This document shows, piece after piece, positions 16,233 to 24,501 of a stretch of 64,000 nucleotides of DNA (the first letter of the stretch is position 1; each line of letters begins with the position of its first letter). Source of the stretch: Natrinema salsiterrestre (GTDB taxonomy: Archaea > Halobacteriota > Halobacteria > Halobacteriales > Natrialbaceae). Both the position numbers and the translations under genes were made by a program. Location of the stretch: assembly GCF_029502005.1 (NCBI RefSeq), contig NZ_JAMQOT010000002.1:310001-374000 (forward strand). Direction: 5' to 3'. Under the pieces are notes generated by a model that was given only the letters and a program-made list of their open reading frames with translations, was not told the DNA's origin and searched no databases.

Positions 16233-17426
16233 ATGGACGATATGGATCTTCCAATGCCGGACGTCGAGATCGAATCGGTCAGTCCAGACGAATTGAAGGA
16301 CCGAATCGACGCGGGCGAGGACGTCACGCTCCTCGATACCCGTATGGAATCGGAGTACAACGAGTGGAAGATCGACGGAGAGACCGTCGAATCGATCAAC
16401 ATTCCGTACTTCGAGTTCCTGGACGACGAAATTGACGGCGACGTCCTTGCACGGATTCCCGACGACCGCGAAATTACGGTCCTCTGTGCGAAGGGGGGCT
16501 CGAGCGAGTACGTCGCCGGGACGCTGAAAGAGCGCGGCTACGACGTCGACCACCTCGAGGACGGGATGAACGGCTGGGCGCGCATCTACGAGCGCGTGGA
16601 AGTCGAACGCTACGGCGGTGCGGGAACGCTCTACCAGTACCAGCGTCCCTCGAGCGGCTGTCTCGGCTATCTCGTCGTCGACGGCGACGAGGCAGCCGTG
16701 ATCGATCCGCTGCGCGCGTTCGCGGATCGGTACCTCGAGGACGTCGACGATCTCGGCGCCGACCTCCAGTACGCGATCGACACGCACATCCACGCGGATC
16801 ACATCTCGGGCGTCCGTAGCCTCGACGCGGAAGGCGTCGAGGGAGTCATCCCCGAGGCGGCGGTCAACCGCGGCGTCACCTACGCCGACGAGATGACTCT
16901 CGCAGCGGACGGCGACGAGTTCGAAGCCGGCGACGCGACGATCGAGACCGTCTACACGCCCGGACACACCTCCGGGATGACCTCGTACCTGATCGAGGAT
17001 TCGCTGCTCGCGACCGGCGACGGGCTGTTCGTCGAGAGCGTCGCCCGCCCTGACTTAGAGGAGGGCGACGAGGGCGCGGAAGACGCCGCGCGACAGCTCT
17101 ACGAGACGCTGCAAGAGCGCGTGCTGACCCTGCCTGACGACACGCTGATCGGCGGGGCGCACTTCAGCGACTCCGCCGAGCCCGCCGACGACGGCACCTA
17201 CACGGCACCGATCGGCCAGCTCGAGGCGGAGATGGACGCGCTGACGATGGACGAAGACGAGTTCGTCGAACTGATCCTCTCGGACATGCCGCCCCGTCCG
17301 GCCAACTACGAGGACATCATCTCCACCAATCTCGGACAGCAGGAGGCCGACGACGAGGAGGCGTTCGAACTCGAGCTCGGTCCGAACAACTGCGCCGCGA
17401 GTCAGGAGTCCCTGGCCGGTGACTAA
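16233..17426 (+). CDS. Rhodanese-metallo-beta-lactamase fusion, persulfide dioxygenase type
   Basis: A 397-residue protein. The N-terminal rhodanese domain (about 12-120) has active cysteine C85 in CAKGGSSEYV. The MBL domain (about 125-350) has THIHADHISG (H185, H187, D189, H190), PGHTSGM (H245), TGDGLFVESV (D263) and GGAHFS (H310), fitting the ETHE1/persulfide dioxygenase group that oxidises persulfides to sulfite using iron. The usual order in fusions is MBL first; here rhodanese comes first. The C-terminus carries ELELGPNNCAAS, a tail shared with the paralogue at 27550. It heads an operon with the importer and permease genes. Confidence 0.9.
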   Translation: MDDMDLPMPDVEIESVSPDELKDRIDAGEDVTLLDTRMESEYNEWKIDGETVESINIPYFEFLDDEIDGDVLARIPDDREITVLCAKGGSSEYVAGTLKERGYDVDHLEDGMNGWARIYERVEVERYGGAGTLYQYQRPSSGCLGYLVVDGDEAAVIDPLRAFADRYLEDVDDLGADLQYAIDTHIHADHISGVRSLDAEGVEGVIPEAAVNRGVTYADEMTLAADGDEFEAGDATIETVYTPGHTSGMTSYLIEDSLLATGDGLFVESVARPDLEEGDEGAEDAARQLYETLQERVLTLPDDTLIGGAHFSDSAEPADDGTYTAPIGQLEAEMDALTMDEDEFVELILSDMPPRPANYEDIISTNLGQQEADDEEAFELELGPNNCAASQESLAGD

Positions 17427-17432
17427 CGCCCA

Positions 17433-17990
17433 ATGGTAACTGACCCAGTCCCGCTCCAACTGGCCGCCGAGCTGTTCCCCAGCGGGATTAGCCGCTACGC
17501 AGTCGGCGGGTTGCTCGTCGGTCTCGGTGCGGTCGTGATCTACGTCGGGACCGGCATCCCGGCCGGGGCGAGCACGTTCCTCGAGTCGACGCTGTCGTAC
17601 GTCTCCGGGCAGTCGCGGTTCCAGCAGTACGTTTCGTCCCGGGATTGGCGCGTCGTGTTCACGCTCGGCATCATCCTGGGCGGGCTGGCGTTCGCGGCGA
17701 CGGTCCAGTCCGGGGTGATAACGACGTCACTCTACGAGGCCGGAACGACCGGCGAACTGTACGAGGTCGGCGGCGTGACGTTCTGGTCGACCGCCGTCCA
17801 GCCGTGGCGGCTGTTCCTGGGCGGCATCCTGGTCGGGATCGGCACCCGGATCGGCAAGGGATGTACGTCCGGCCACGGGGTCTGCGGCGTCGGTTCGGCG
17901 TCGAAGACGTCGCTCGTCGGCGTAGTGACGTTCCTGACCGTCGCCACCGGGACCGCTCAAATCGTCGCCGCGATGGGGGTGTCACCATGA
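17433..17990 (+). CDS. YeeE/YedE (TsuA-like) sulfur import protein, N-terminal half subunit
   Basis: A 185-residue membrane protein with about five helices. It contains GTRIGKGCTSGHGVCGVG, the cysteine motif of the first half of YeeE/YedE thiosulfate transporters. The family brings thiosulfate or related sulfur compounds into the cell. Bacterial YeeE is one chain of roughly 350 residues; here it is split into two genes that overlap by 4 bp (ATGA). It begins 6 bp after the rhodanese-MBL gene, so imported sulfur is probably handed straight to that enzyme and the TusA/DsrE carriers. Confidence 0.9.
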   Translation: MVTDPVPLQLAAELFPSGISRYAVGGLLVGLGAVVIYVGTGIPAGASTFLESTLSYVSGQSRFQQYVSSRDWRVVFTLGIILGGLAFAATVQSGVITTSLYEAGTTGELYEVGGVTFWSTAVQPWRLFLGGILVGIGTRIGKGCTSGHGVCGVGSASKTSLVGVVTFLTVATGTAQIVAAMGVSP

Positions 17991-18448
17991 GCGAGGACCG
18001 TCACCCGCTGTTCATGCCGCTGATACTCGTCGGCGGCATGATCTTCGGGTTCGGGCTCGGGTTCAGCCAGATGGCGCGTCCGGAGGTCGTGCTGAACTTC
18101 CTGCAATTCGAGGACTTCGGACTGCTGTTCGTCATGTTCGGCGCGGCGATCGTCTCCGGGATCGCCTTCGCCGTGATGCCCCGGATCCGAGACAGCGCGC
18201 CGTTGACGGGCGATCGGTACGAACGCCGGCTGAAGCCGTTCGACCGGAACGTCCTGATCGGCGGCGCGATCTTCGGCGTCGGCTGGGGGCTCTCGGGAAT
18301 CTGTCCCGGCGCCGCCTACGCCAGCCTCGGCGTCGGCAATGTCACCATCCTGTGGGCAATCGCCGGGATGTTCGCCGGCGCCTACCTGCAGGGAGTCTGG
18401 CGAAGCAAGCGCGCCGCGGCCGCCACGGCCCCGGTAGGTGCCGACTAG
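17987..18448 (+). CDS. YeeE/YedE (TsuA-like) sulfur import protein, C-terminal half subunit
   Basis: A 153-residue membrane protein with about four helices. It has GFGLGFSQMARPEVVLNFL and GWGLSGICPGAAYASLG, the second-half cysteine motif (SGxCPG) of YeeE/YedE transporters. It should assemble with the product of the preceding gene. ATG 17987 overlaps that gene's stop codon. Confidence 0.9.
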   Translation: MSEDRHPLFMPLILVGGMIFGFGLGFSQMARPEVVLNFLQFEDFGLLFVMFGAAIVSGIAFAVMPRIRDSAPLTGDRYERRLKPFDRNVLIGGAIFGVGWGLSGICPGAAYASLGVGNVTILWAIAGMFAGAYLQGVWRSKRAAAATAPVGAD

Positions 18449-18498
18449 CGACGTTCACATTTCGTGTCTCACAAGCTGAAACGGAGGCGGTTCGTCTA

Positions 18499-19671
18499 AT
18501 GGATCCGGGAACGATACTACTGTTCGCAGCCGCCGTTCTCGCAAGCCTGTTCATGGCCTGGGTGATCGGCGCCGGCTCGAGCGGCGCGACCCCGTTCGCA
18601 CCGGCCGTCGGCGCGAACGCGATCTCGACGATGAAGGCCGCGTTTCTCGTCGGTCTCCTCGGGTTCGCCGGCGCGGTGACGCAGGGCGCGAGCGTCTCGA
18701 AAGCCGTCGGGAGTGGCCTCGTCGAGGGAGTCACGCTCCCGATCACCGGCGTCATCGTCGTGTTGTTGCTCGGCGCCGGCCTGATGGCGCTCGGGATCTC
18801 CACCGGATACCCTATCGCGACCGCGTTCACCGTGACCGGATCGGTCATCGGGGTCGGCCTCGCGCTCGGCGGCGATCCTGCCTGGGGGAAGTACGCCGAA
18901 ATCGGCGCGGTCTGGGTACTCACGCCGTTCGTGGGCGGCGGCATCGCCTACGGGCTCGCCAGTATCCTCCCGCGACCCGACGTCCCCGAGGACGTCAGCG
19001 TCCCGATCCTCGCCGGAATCGTCGGTATCGTAGTCGCGAACCTCGAGTTCTCGTTCTGTTCGTCGCTCGGGGGCACGCTCGCCACCGCCGGGGCCGCGCC
19101 GGTTCCCGTCGACGGCGTCGCCGCCACGATCGGGGTCTCGCTCGGCTTCGGAGCCATCGCCGCGTCAGTCGTTCGATGGGACGTCGGTCGCGATCAGGTC
19201 GGCGGTCTGCGCCGGTTCCTGCTCTCGCTGGGTGCGCTCGTGGCGTTCTCGGCGGGCGCGAGTCAGGTCGGACTGGCCGTCGGCCCGCTGTTCCCACTGC
19301 TCGAGGACTTATCGATGGTGTCGCCGCTCGTGGTGTTGCTCGGTGGCGGCGTCGGGATCCTCATCGGTTCGTGGACGAGTGCGCCCCGAATGATCAAGTC
19401 GATCTCACAGGAGTACGCGTCGCTGGGGCCGCGCCGATCGATTTCGACGCTCGTCCCCTCGTTTCTCATCGCACAGACCGCGGTCCTGCTGGGAGTCCCG
19501 GTCTCGTTCAACGAGATCATCGTGAGCGCCATCGTCGGCAGCGGGCTCGCGGTCGCCGGCGGGGACGGTGTCAGCCCCCGAAAGCTGGGATTCACTGTCG
19601 GCGCCTGGATCGGATCGTTCCTCCTCGCGTTCGGGCTCGGCTACGGGTCGATGCTTCTGCTGGATCTCTGA
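18499..19671 (+). CDS. PiT-family anion permease (possible sulfate/phosphate transporter)
   Basis: A 390-residue permease with ten or more helices. PiT-family marks are GANAISTMKAAFLVGLLGFAGA in the first half (GANA here, with flanking residues cut) and WTSAPRMIKSISQEYA in the second. Most members carry phosphate, but some, such as Bacillus CysP, carry sulfate. Being last in an operon with sulfur-uptake and persulfide genes, sulfate or another sulfur oxyanion is the more likely cargo (inference from context). ATG 18499 follows GGAGGCGG, a purine-rich possible ribosome site, 50 bp after the previous stop. Confidence 0.85.
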   Translation: MDPGTILLFAAAVLASLFMAWVIGAGSSGATPFAPAVGANAISTMKAAFLVGLLGFAGAVTQGASVSKAVGSGLVEGVTLPITGVIVVLLLGAGLMALGISTGYPIATAFTVTGSVIGVGLALGGDPAWGKYAEIGAVWVLTPFVGGGIAYGLASILPRPDVPEDVSVPILAGIVGIVVANLEFSFCSSLGGTLATAGAAPVPVDGVAATIGVSLGFGAIAASVVRWDVGRDQVGGLRRFLLSLGALVAFSAGASQVGLAVGPLFPLLEDLSMVSPLVVLLGGGVGILIGSWTSAPRMIKSISQEYASLGPRRSISTLVPSFLIAQTAVLLGVPVSFNEIIVSAIVGSGLAVAGGDGVSPRKLGFTVGAWIGSFLLAFGLGYGSMLLLDL

Positions 19672-20089
19672 GACCGAAGGCAGATACGTTCGGCCCCGCG
19701 AACGAATCGACGGTCAGTTCGACGTGACGATTCGTCCCGGCACTCGTGGCGAGTTTTCAGAAGTCCCGCGTTTTGAACGAGGGGGACGTCAAGAACGTCC
19801 GGCTCCGGGCGCTCGAGTCCACGGTCCATACGACACTCGACGCAGACACGCACAGCCCACGACGGGCTCGGTCGGGGTGCTTCGGGACCGCGATCAGCCG
19901 CTATCACACGGAGGAATCCCCGCACTTCAGGACGAGGGTGTCGAGCCGTTCGAGCGCTATATTCGCGTGCTGTCATGTTCCGACGACAACTGCGCTCGGC
20001 CGCGAATCGGTCACCCGTTGGATCGCGAAAAACGCGCTGATTGCCCTCGTACGCGGCCGGTGATCCTCACCGATCGTATCGGGCCGGTG
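19672..20089. other. 418-bp intergenic region
   Basis: Lies between the convergent permease and universal stress genes. Short frames on both strands lack haloarchaeal composition. I see no gene, RNA or repeat in it. Confidence 0.5.
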
Positions 20090-20935
20090 TCAGGCCGTTC
20101 GGTCCGGCGGGATCAGCATGACGTTCCCGTCCGCCCGTGCGACGACGTCTTCGGAGACGCTCCCGAGCAACAGTCGACGGAGTCGGCTGTGCCCGCGCGA
20201 GCCGACGAGGATCGCCGTCGGCTCGTACTCGCCCTCGGCGGCGAGGATCTCGTCCGCCGGATCGCCCTGCCGAACTGCCGTTCGCGTCTCGATCTCCCAG
20301 TTCTCGAGCCTGGTCGCCAGTTCTGCCAATCGCACTTCGGGGTCAGCGCCCTCCGGAAGCGCCGGATCCTTCGGCGTTTCGACGTGAACGAGCGTCGCCT
20401 CCCGCGTCGCGTGACGGAGGTACGAGAACGCCTCGAAGGCTCGTTCGGCGTTCTCCGAGAAGTCCGTCGCGAACAGCAGCCGCCGGAACAGGTGTTCGCG
20501 GACGACGGTCGGCTCGTCCGCCCCGCGTTCGATCCGATTGACCAGCAGCGGGACGACCGTTGTCCGCGCGAGATTTCGTGCAGTCGACCCGATAACGCGG
20601 TTCTCGAGCGGGCTCTTCCCGCGTGAGCCGACGACCGTGAGGCTGGCACCGATCGCCTCTGCGATCCCGTTGATGCGACGATGGGGCGTCCCGCGAACGA
20701 CGTGTGCCTCGACGTCGAACCCGGCGTCTTCGATGACGCTTCGATAGCGCTCGAGCGCTCGTTCGCGCCGCGCTGCGAAGTCGATACCGGGCATCCCCGC
20801 GTGGACGTTCGACGGAATCACCGTCACGAGGTGGATCTCCTCGACGCCGATTCGGCCGAGGCACTCGAGACAGGTCTCGTTCTCGATCGTCGCCTCGCTG
20901 GCAGCGGAGAGATCGGTCGCACAGATCGCTCTCAT
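20090..20935 (-). CDS. Two-domain universal stress protein (UspA family)
   Basis: A 281-residue cytoplasmic protein with two tandem Usp domains. Domain 1 (about 1-140) has MRAICATDLSAASEATIEN, AGMPGIDFAARRERALERY and the nucleotide-binding GSRGKSPLENRVIGSTARN. Domain 2 (about 147-280) has RRLLFATDFSENAERAFEA and GSRGHSRLRRLLLGSVSEDV. The ATP-binding GxRG-x9-GS pattern is present in both domains. ATG 20935 is chosen; the longer frame would start in the promoter. Its upstream region carries island-type AT motifs, which suggests sulfur- or redox-linked expression. Confidence 0.92.
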   Translation of the reverse strand: MRAICATDLSAASEATIENETCLECLGRIGVEEIHLVTVIPSNVHAGMPGIDFAARRERALERYRSVIEDAGFDVEAHVVRGTPHRRINGIAEAIGASLTVVGSRGKSPLENRVIGSTARNLARTTVVPLLVNRIERGADEPTVVREHLFRRLLFATDFSENAERAFEAFSYLRHATREATLVHVETPKDPALPEGADPEVRLAELATRLENWEIETRTAVRQGDPADEILAAEGEYEPTAILVGSRGHSRLRRLLLGSVSEDVVARADGNVMLIPPDRTA

Positions 20936-20956
20936 ACCAAGTGTAGGGTTCGGGCC

Positions 20957-20984
20957 CATAATATTGTTTGTGGAAACCAATACT
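20957..20984 (-). promoter_or_regulatory. Promoter region of the universal stress gene with island motif
   Basis: Minus strand reads AGTATTGG-TTTCCACAAA and then CAATATTATGGG. The stretch AGTATTG...TTTCCACAAA also precedes the thioredoxin gene at 24075-24446, with three extra bases in the middle. This marks the two as probably co-regulated. Confidence 0.45.
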
Positions 20985-21189
20985 AAATCCGAAATATCCG
21001 TGGCCTCTCCGTTCGGTGATTCGGACGTCGACTCCAATTTCTCCGACAGTGTCGTGTCTTCTCACGGACCCGTCATCGCTGCGTTCCGACTGCGCGCCAG
21101 CGGAGTGAGTTAACGTCGGTTCGTTCCTCGTCTCCGCATAACTTATTGGAATATTCTCGTTGGATAGCCGTGAGATAGACTGCAGTAAT

Positions 21190-21218
21190 ATTGTGCGCAA
21201 TTCCCAAAAGCGTTATAC
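21190..21218 (+). promoter_or_regulatory. Promoter of DUF7512 - TauE/SafE operon
   Basis: The inverted repeat ATTG-TGCG-CAAT (21190-21201) lies just upstream of CCCAAAAGC and the TATA-like GTTATA (21212-21217). The TATA is about 75 nt before ATG 21292, leaving a leader of roughly 50 nt. Confidence 0.5.
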
Positions 21219-21291
21219 CCATCCTCCGGATAGACGATACCGAGTAGAAACCTATGCTCCGCACACAACCGGGCGACGGAGGTCGATATCG

Positions 21292-21438
21292 ATGATCGAC
21301 CTCGCAGCGTCTTCGTCACCAGTACAGTCAGGCGCCCTCGTTGGCGCCGTCCTCCTCGAGGCGTTCGTCCTCTACGTCGGGTACGGCGCGCTCGAGCGAG
21401 TCGCAGCGCCGATCGTCGAAAAAATCACACGCGCATAG
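21292..21438 (+). CDS. Small one-helix membrane protein (DUF7512-like)
   Basis: 48 residues. After a short polar N-terminus there is one membrane helix (GALVGAVLLEAFVLYVGYGA) and an amphipathic tail ending VEKITRA. I recall short proteins of this kind, annotated DUF7512, always beside TauE/SafE exporters in haloarchaea. The gene abuts the exporter: stop TAG 21436-21438, next ATG 21439. It may be an accessory subunit; the function is unknown. Confidence 0.75.
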   Translation: MIDLAASSSPVQSGALVGAVLLEAFVLYVGYGALERVAAPIVEKITRA

Positions 21439-22476
21439 ATGGAGCTATTCGGAATCGCCCTGATGACGCTCGCGCTGTTCGTGAGCTTCGGCTTCATGGT
21501 CGGCGTCCTGTTCGGCTTCTTCGGCATGGGCGGCTCGTTCCTCGTCACGCCGGCATTACTCGTGATGGGGTATCCCGCCAGAGTCGCCGTCGGGAGCGGC
21601 ATGGCCTTCGTGTTCGGGACGGCAACGATCGCGACGTTGAAACACCGCGACCTCGGCCAGGTCGACTACAAACTCGGCGGGTTGATGATCGTCGGGACGA
21701 CGAGCGGCATCGAGGTGGGGAGTCGAGTGGTGTACTACCTCGAGGAGCTGGGGCTCGCCAGCAGTGCCATCGGTGTCACGTACGTCGTCCTGTTGGGTTC
21801 GGTCGGGCTGTTCGTCACCCGAAACGCGCTCGTGAACGACGGCGGAGACGATTCGGGTGGCAGCCACCACGAGTCCGACGAGGAGTTCGACCCGGACGCG
21901 ATTCCACCCCTGGCGAAGCGGATTCAGTCCTACCGCATCCCGCCGATGATGACGGTCGGCGGCGGAATCCGGGTCTCGCTCTGGTTGATTTTGGCCGTCG
22001 CGTTCGCCACGGGCCTGTTGTCGGGCTTCCTGGGTGTCGGTGGCGGTTTCGTCAAGATGCCCGCGATGGTCTACCTCATCGGCGTCCCGGTTCCCGTCGC
22101 GGTCGGGACCGACCTCTTCGAGATCGTCTTCTCGGGCGGGTTCGGCGCGTTCACCTACGGACTCAACGGCGGCGTCGACCTCTCGATCGTCGCGCCGCTA
22201 CTTGCGGGGAGCGCGCTCGGCGCCCGGATCGGCTCGGCCGCGACCGGCATCGTCGACGAAGACGACATCAAGATCTACTTCGGACTGATGCTGGTCGGTG
22301 GTTCGATCGCCGTCGCGTTCCGGCAGGCCGGCGACTACCTCGGGATGGACGTGCTGAATACGCTCAGCTTTGCCTTGATCCTGCTCTCGGCGTTCATGGT
22401 CAGCGGGGCCGTGATCTATAGCACGATCACGACGATGCGAAAGCGGTCGAATGCGGCCGCGACGTCTGCAGAGTGA
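21439..22476 (+). CDS. TauE/SafE-family anion (sulfite) exporter 1
   Basis: A 345-residue membrane protein of two homologous halves. Half 1 has GVLFGFFGMGGSFLVTPALL and PARVAVGSGMAFVFGTA. Half 2 has GLLSGFLGVGGGFVKMPAM and VPVPVAVGTDLFEIVFSG. A charged loop with GGSHHESDEEFDPDAIPP lies between them. TauE/SafE proteins export sulfite or sulfoacetate-type anions; sulfite is the logical product of the rhodanese-MBL enzymes nearby. Located just before the HTH regulator. Confidence 0.92.
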   Translation: MELFGIALMTLALFVSFGFMVGVLFGFFGMGGSFLVTPALLVMGYPARVAVGSGMAFVFGTATIATLKHRDLGQVDYKLGGLMIVGTTSGIEVGSRVVYYLEELGLASSAIGVTYVVLLGSVGLFVTRNALVNDGGDDSGGSHHESDEEFDPDAIPPLAKRIQSYRIPPMMTVGGGIRVSLWLILAVAFATGLLSGFLGVGGGFVKMPAMVYLIGVPVPVAVGTDLFEIVFSGGFGAFTYGLNGGVDLSIVAPLLAGSALGARIGSAATGIVDEDDIKIYFGLMLVGGSIAVAFRQAGDYLGMDVLNTLSFALILLSAFMVSGAVIYSTITTMRKRSNAAATSAE

Positions 22477-22519
22477 CGTCATTCCCCCTACTCGTCCGAG
22501 TCGATCGCGGCTCATCGAG

Positions 22520-22547
22520 ATTGTACAATATCCACACAACCCTTATA
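22520..22547 (+). promoter_or_regulatory. Promoter and operator of the HTH regulator gene
   Basis: The perfect palindrome ATTGTACAAT (22520-22529) is followed by ATCCACACAACC and the TATA-like CTTATA (22542-22547), 31 nt before ATG 22578. The same decamer lies inside the second tusA operator (16047-16056). The regulator gene is therefore likely autoregulated if it binds this site. Confidence 0.6.
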
Positions 22548-22577
22548 CCGATGCGGTTCCTATCGTGAGACAGTAAA

Positions 22578-22985
22578 ATGGCTAACTCAATGGCAGAGCA
22601 ACTACAGCAGGATATGGAGTGCGAAGGGTTGCTAGAGTGCATCCACGGTCTCAAACAGCTCGATAAGGACTGTTTCCGGGTAATGGTCGAAAGCGAAGAA
22701 GCGCTGACGATCGACGAGGTCGCCGAGCGAGTCGACCGAGAGCGGTCGACCGCGTACCGATCGATCCAGCGGTTGCTCAAGAGCGGCTTCATCCAGAAAG
22801 AGCAGATCAACTACGAGCAGGGCGGCTACTACCACGTCTACTACCCGACGGACCCGACCCAGATCGCGGACGATATGCAGCGAAAGCTGAACGACTGGTA
22901 CGCGAAGATGGGGCAACTCATTCAGGAGTTCGAGGACAAGTACGAACACGCCGAGGCCGACACCGAAGTGCCCGCTCGGAGCTGA
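22578..22985 (+). CDS. Small cysteine-containing HTH transcriptional regulator
   Basis: 135 residues. Cysteines C15, C21 and C32 lie ahead of the DNA-binding domain. The winged helix spans about residues 33-90: DEVAERVDRERSTAYRSIQR is helix-turn-helix, and GGYYHVYYPTDP is the wing. The C-terminal helix (95-125, LNDWYAKMGQLIQEFEDKY) may dimerise. It resembles TrmB/MarR-like one-component regulators. Three cysteines in a regulator set among sulfur genes suggest persulfide or thiol sensing, but no residue is proven. Its own promoter carries the island palindrome ATTGTACAAT. Confidence 0.85.
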   Translation: MANSMAEQLQQDMECEGLLECIHGLKQLDKDCFRVMVESEEALTIDEVAERVDRERSTAYRSIQRLLKSGFIQKEQINYEQGGYYHVYYPTDPTQIADDMQRKLNDWYAKMGQLIQEFEDKYEHAEADTEVPARS

Positions 22986-23206
22986 TCGTCCACCGACCGC
23001 GACTTCGGCGTACTCTCACTTCTCTCGGACCGCTCTCGCGGCCGTCTCGCTCGGCTTCCGTTCCGAGCAAGAAGAGTTGTCGGCCGTAGCCACGGTGCCC
23101 TCGGGATCACCACGCCGCTCGAGGACGGCACACTGATCCGGGTGGCGTAGTCAAATCAGCATCCGTTGTTCGAGGCCGAGAGTCGCTCGATCTACGTACC
23201 GTATTT

Positions 23207-23398
23207 TCAAATCCGTTGCAAAATTCGATCGATGAGGATGACGATACCACCGATAATGACCCAGAGAGTCGGGACGATGACAAGTAGCACTACCCAGTGT
23301 GGGACCGGTGTCGGTGGCGCTTGCGGAGGACCATGTAACGGATTCGTTTGGAGGAGGAGGCCGGCCTTCGATAGGAGTTGGAGAGGTACCGTTATCAT
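23207..23398 (-). CDS. Small one-helix membrane protein downstream of DUF2243
   Basis: 63 residues. A proline-rich stretch, HGPPQAPPTPVPHW, precedes one membrane helix (VVLLVIVPTLWVIIGGIVIL) and a short basic end. It follows the DUF2243 gene by 25 bp on the same strand, so it is probably co-expressed. No family recognised. ATG 23398. Confidence 0.6.
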   Translation of the reverse strand: MITVPLQLLSKAGLLLQTNPLHGPPQAPPTPVPHWVVLLVIVPTLWVIIGGIVILIDRILQRI

Positions 23399-23423
23399 AG
23401 GTGAGCAGCCGTCGATGGATCGA

Positions 23424-23963
23424 TTACGGCCGATCGTCTGGGTTGCCGCTACGGTTCTGTATCCCCGTTCTATAGACGTAATATCCCGCGGCGACGAAGA
23501 GGAGGCTGACCGCTATCCAGTGGGGATTGTACTGCCCGCCCGGGGACAGGGGTCGACCGCCAGGGCCCACGGGTCGATGAAGGCCCAAGAGGGCGTGATC
23601 AATGAGGGCGTCATATACGTCGAACACACCGAGACCGATCAGAGCAGCACCGGCCAGCGGTCGCACGGCTAACGGGACGGTAGTTCGTCGCTCCGACCGC
23701 CAGACGAGGCCCGCCCCGATTCCCATAATGATCAGCATTCCGAGCGAGAACAACCCGTCTGCGAGGATATTCATCTCGAGACCGTCCAACGTGTACATCG
23801 GATAAAGGCCGGAGACGAGGTGATGCCACTGAAGGATCTGATGCAAGACGATAACGTCGATTAACCCGCTGAAGCCGAATCCGAACACTCCTGCCGAGAC
23901 GAGAGCGCGTCGAGTCACCGTCTTCTGCGTCCGATCGGATGCGGTATCCGGTTGGCTGCTCAT
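23424..23963 (-). CDS. DUF2243 membrane protein
   Basis: 179 residues with four or so helices: LVSAGVFGFGFSGLIDVIVL, then HQILQWHHLVSGLYP rich in histidine, GLFSLGMLIIMGIGAGLVW, LAGAALIGLGVFDVYDALID, and a last helix WIAVSLLFVAAGYYVYRTG. The conserved HxxLxWHH pattern suggests metal or heme binding. In other organisms DUF2243 genes often neighbour cytochrome oxidase assembly proteins; none is seen here. Function unknown. Confidence 0.85.
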   Translation of the reverse strand: MSSQPDTASDRTQKTVTRRALVSAGVFGFGFSGLIDVIVLHQILQWHHLVSGLYPMYTLDGLEMNILADGLFSLGMLIIMGIGAGLVWRSERRTTVPLAVRPLAGAALIGLGVFDVYDALIDHALLGLHRPVGPGGRPLSPGGQYNPHWIAVSLLFVAAGYYVYRTGIQNRSGNPDDRP

Positions 23964-24074
23964 GAAGCGGTGTTCGCGTCCGTTACGGAAGGTTTCTGTT
24001 CAGCGATCGATGGAATATCACTACTGCTGAAACGCGTTCTATCGAATAATCGGATCTCGTTCCCTCGGACCGCG

Positions 24075-24446
24075 TTACTGCACTGCGTGTGTCTCGAGCG
24101 TATCGACGAGCGGTTCGGCCTGCTGGAAGCCGTCGTCGAGGCGGGCGACCTCCTCACCGTCGCGCAGGACGACGAGCGTCGGGACGCTCTGGATGCCGAA
24201 CTCGGCGGCGAGATCGGGAACGAGGCCGGCGTTGACCGTCGCTACGATTCCCGGTGCGCTGCGTGCGACCGCGCCGAGTACCGGCTCCATCGACGCGCAG
24301 ATGCCACAGCCGGACGTGACGAACTCGAGCAGGACGAGGTCGTGTGTCGCGAGCAGTTCGTCGTAGTCGGCTACGTCGTTCAACTGGACGGGTTTTTCAG
24401 CCGGGCGGCCGTCGTCGGTCGGCTCCGAGGGCGTTGTGTCAGTCAT
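24075..24446 (-). CDS. Thioredoxin-like protein with CGIC active site
   Basis: 123 residues, cytoplasmic. The thioredoxin fold is seen in LVLLEFVTSGCGICASMEPV, with active site C47-GI-C50 instead of the usual CGPC. The cis-proline loop SVPTLVVLRDG follows. A changed middle dipeptide alters redox potential and partner choice, so it may act on persulfides rather than being the main thioredoxin. ATG 24446 is preferred; the upstream frame extends into the promoter motif. Its promoter shares AGTATTG and TTTCCACAAA with the universal stress gene. Confidence 0.87.
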   Translation of the reverse strand: MTDTTPSEPTDDGRPAEKPVQLNDVADYDELLATHDLVLLEFVTSGCGICASMEPVLGAVARSAPGIVATVNAGLVPDLAAEFGIQSVPTLVVLRDGEEVARLDDGFQQAEPLVDTLETHAVQ

Positions 24447-24476
24447 CACTGGTAGTAGGGCGCGGACGTATTTCAG

Positions 24477-24501
24477 TGTTTTGTGGAAAGGGAACAATAC
24501 T
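24477..24501 (-). promoter_or_regulatory. Promoter region of the CGIC thioredoxin gene
   Basis: Minus strand reads AGTATTGTTCCC then TTTCCACAAAACA. Apart from a three-base insertion it matches the region before the universal stress gene (20957-20984). The half-site GTATTG/CAATAC is shared with most other promoters of the island. Confidence 0.45.

Noticed and set aside
19672-20089. Short frames on both strands (for example 19746-20063 plus)
   Set aside because: Composition is not haloarchaeal and there is no motif.
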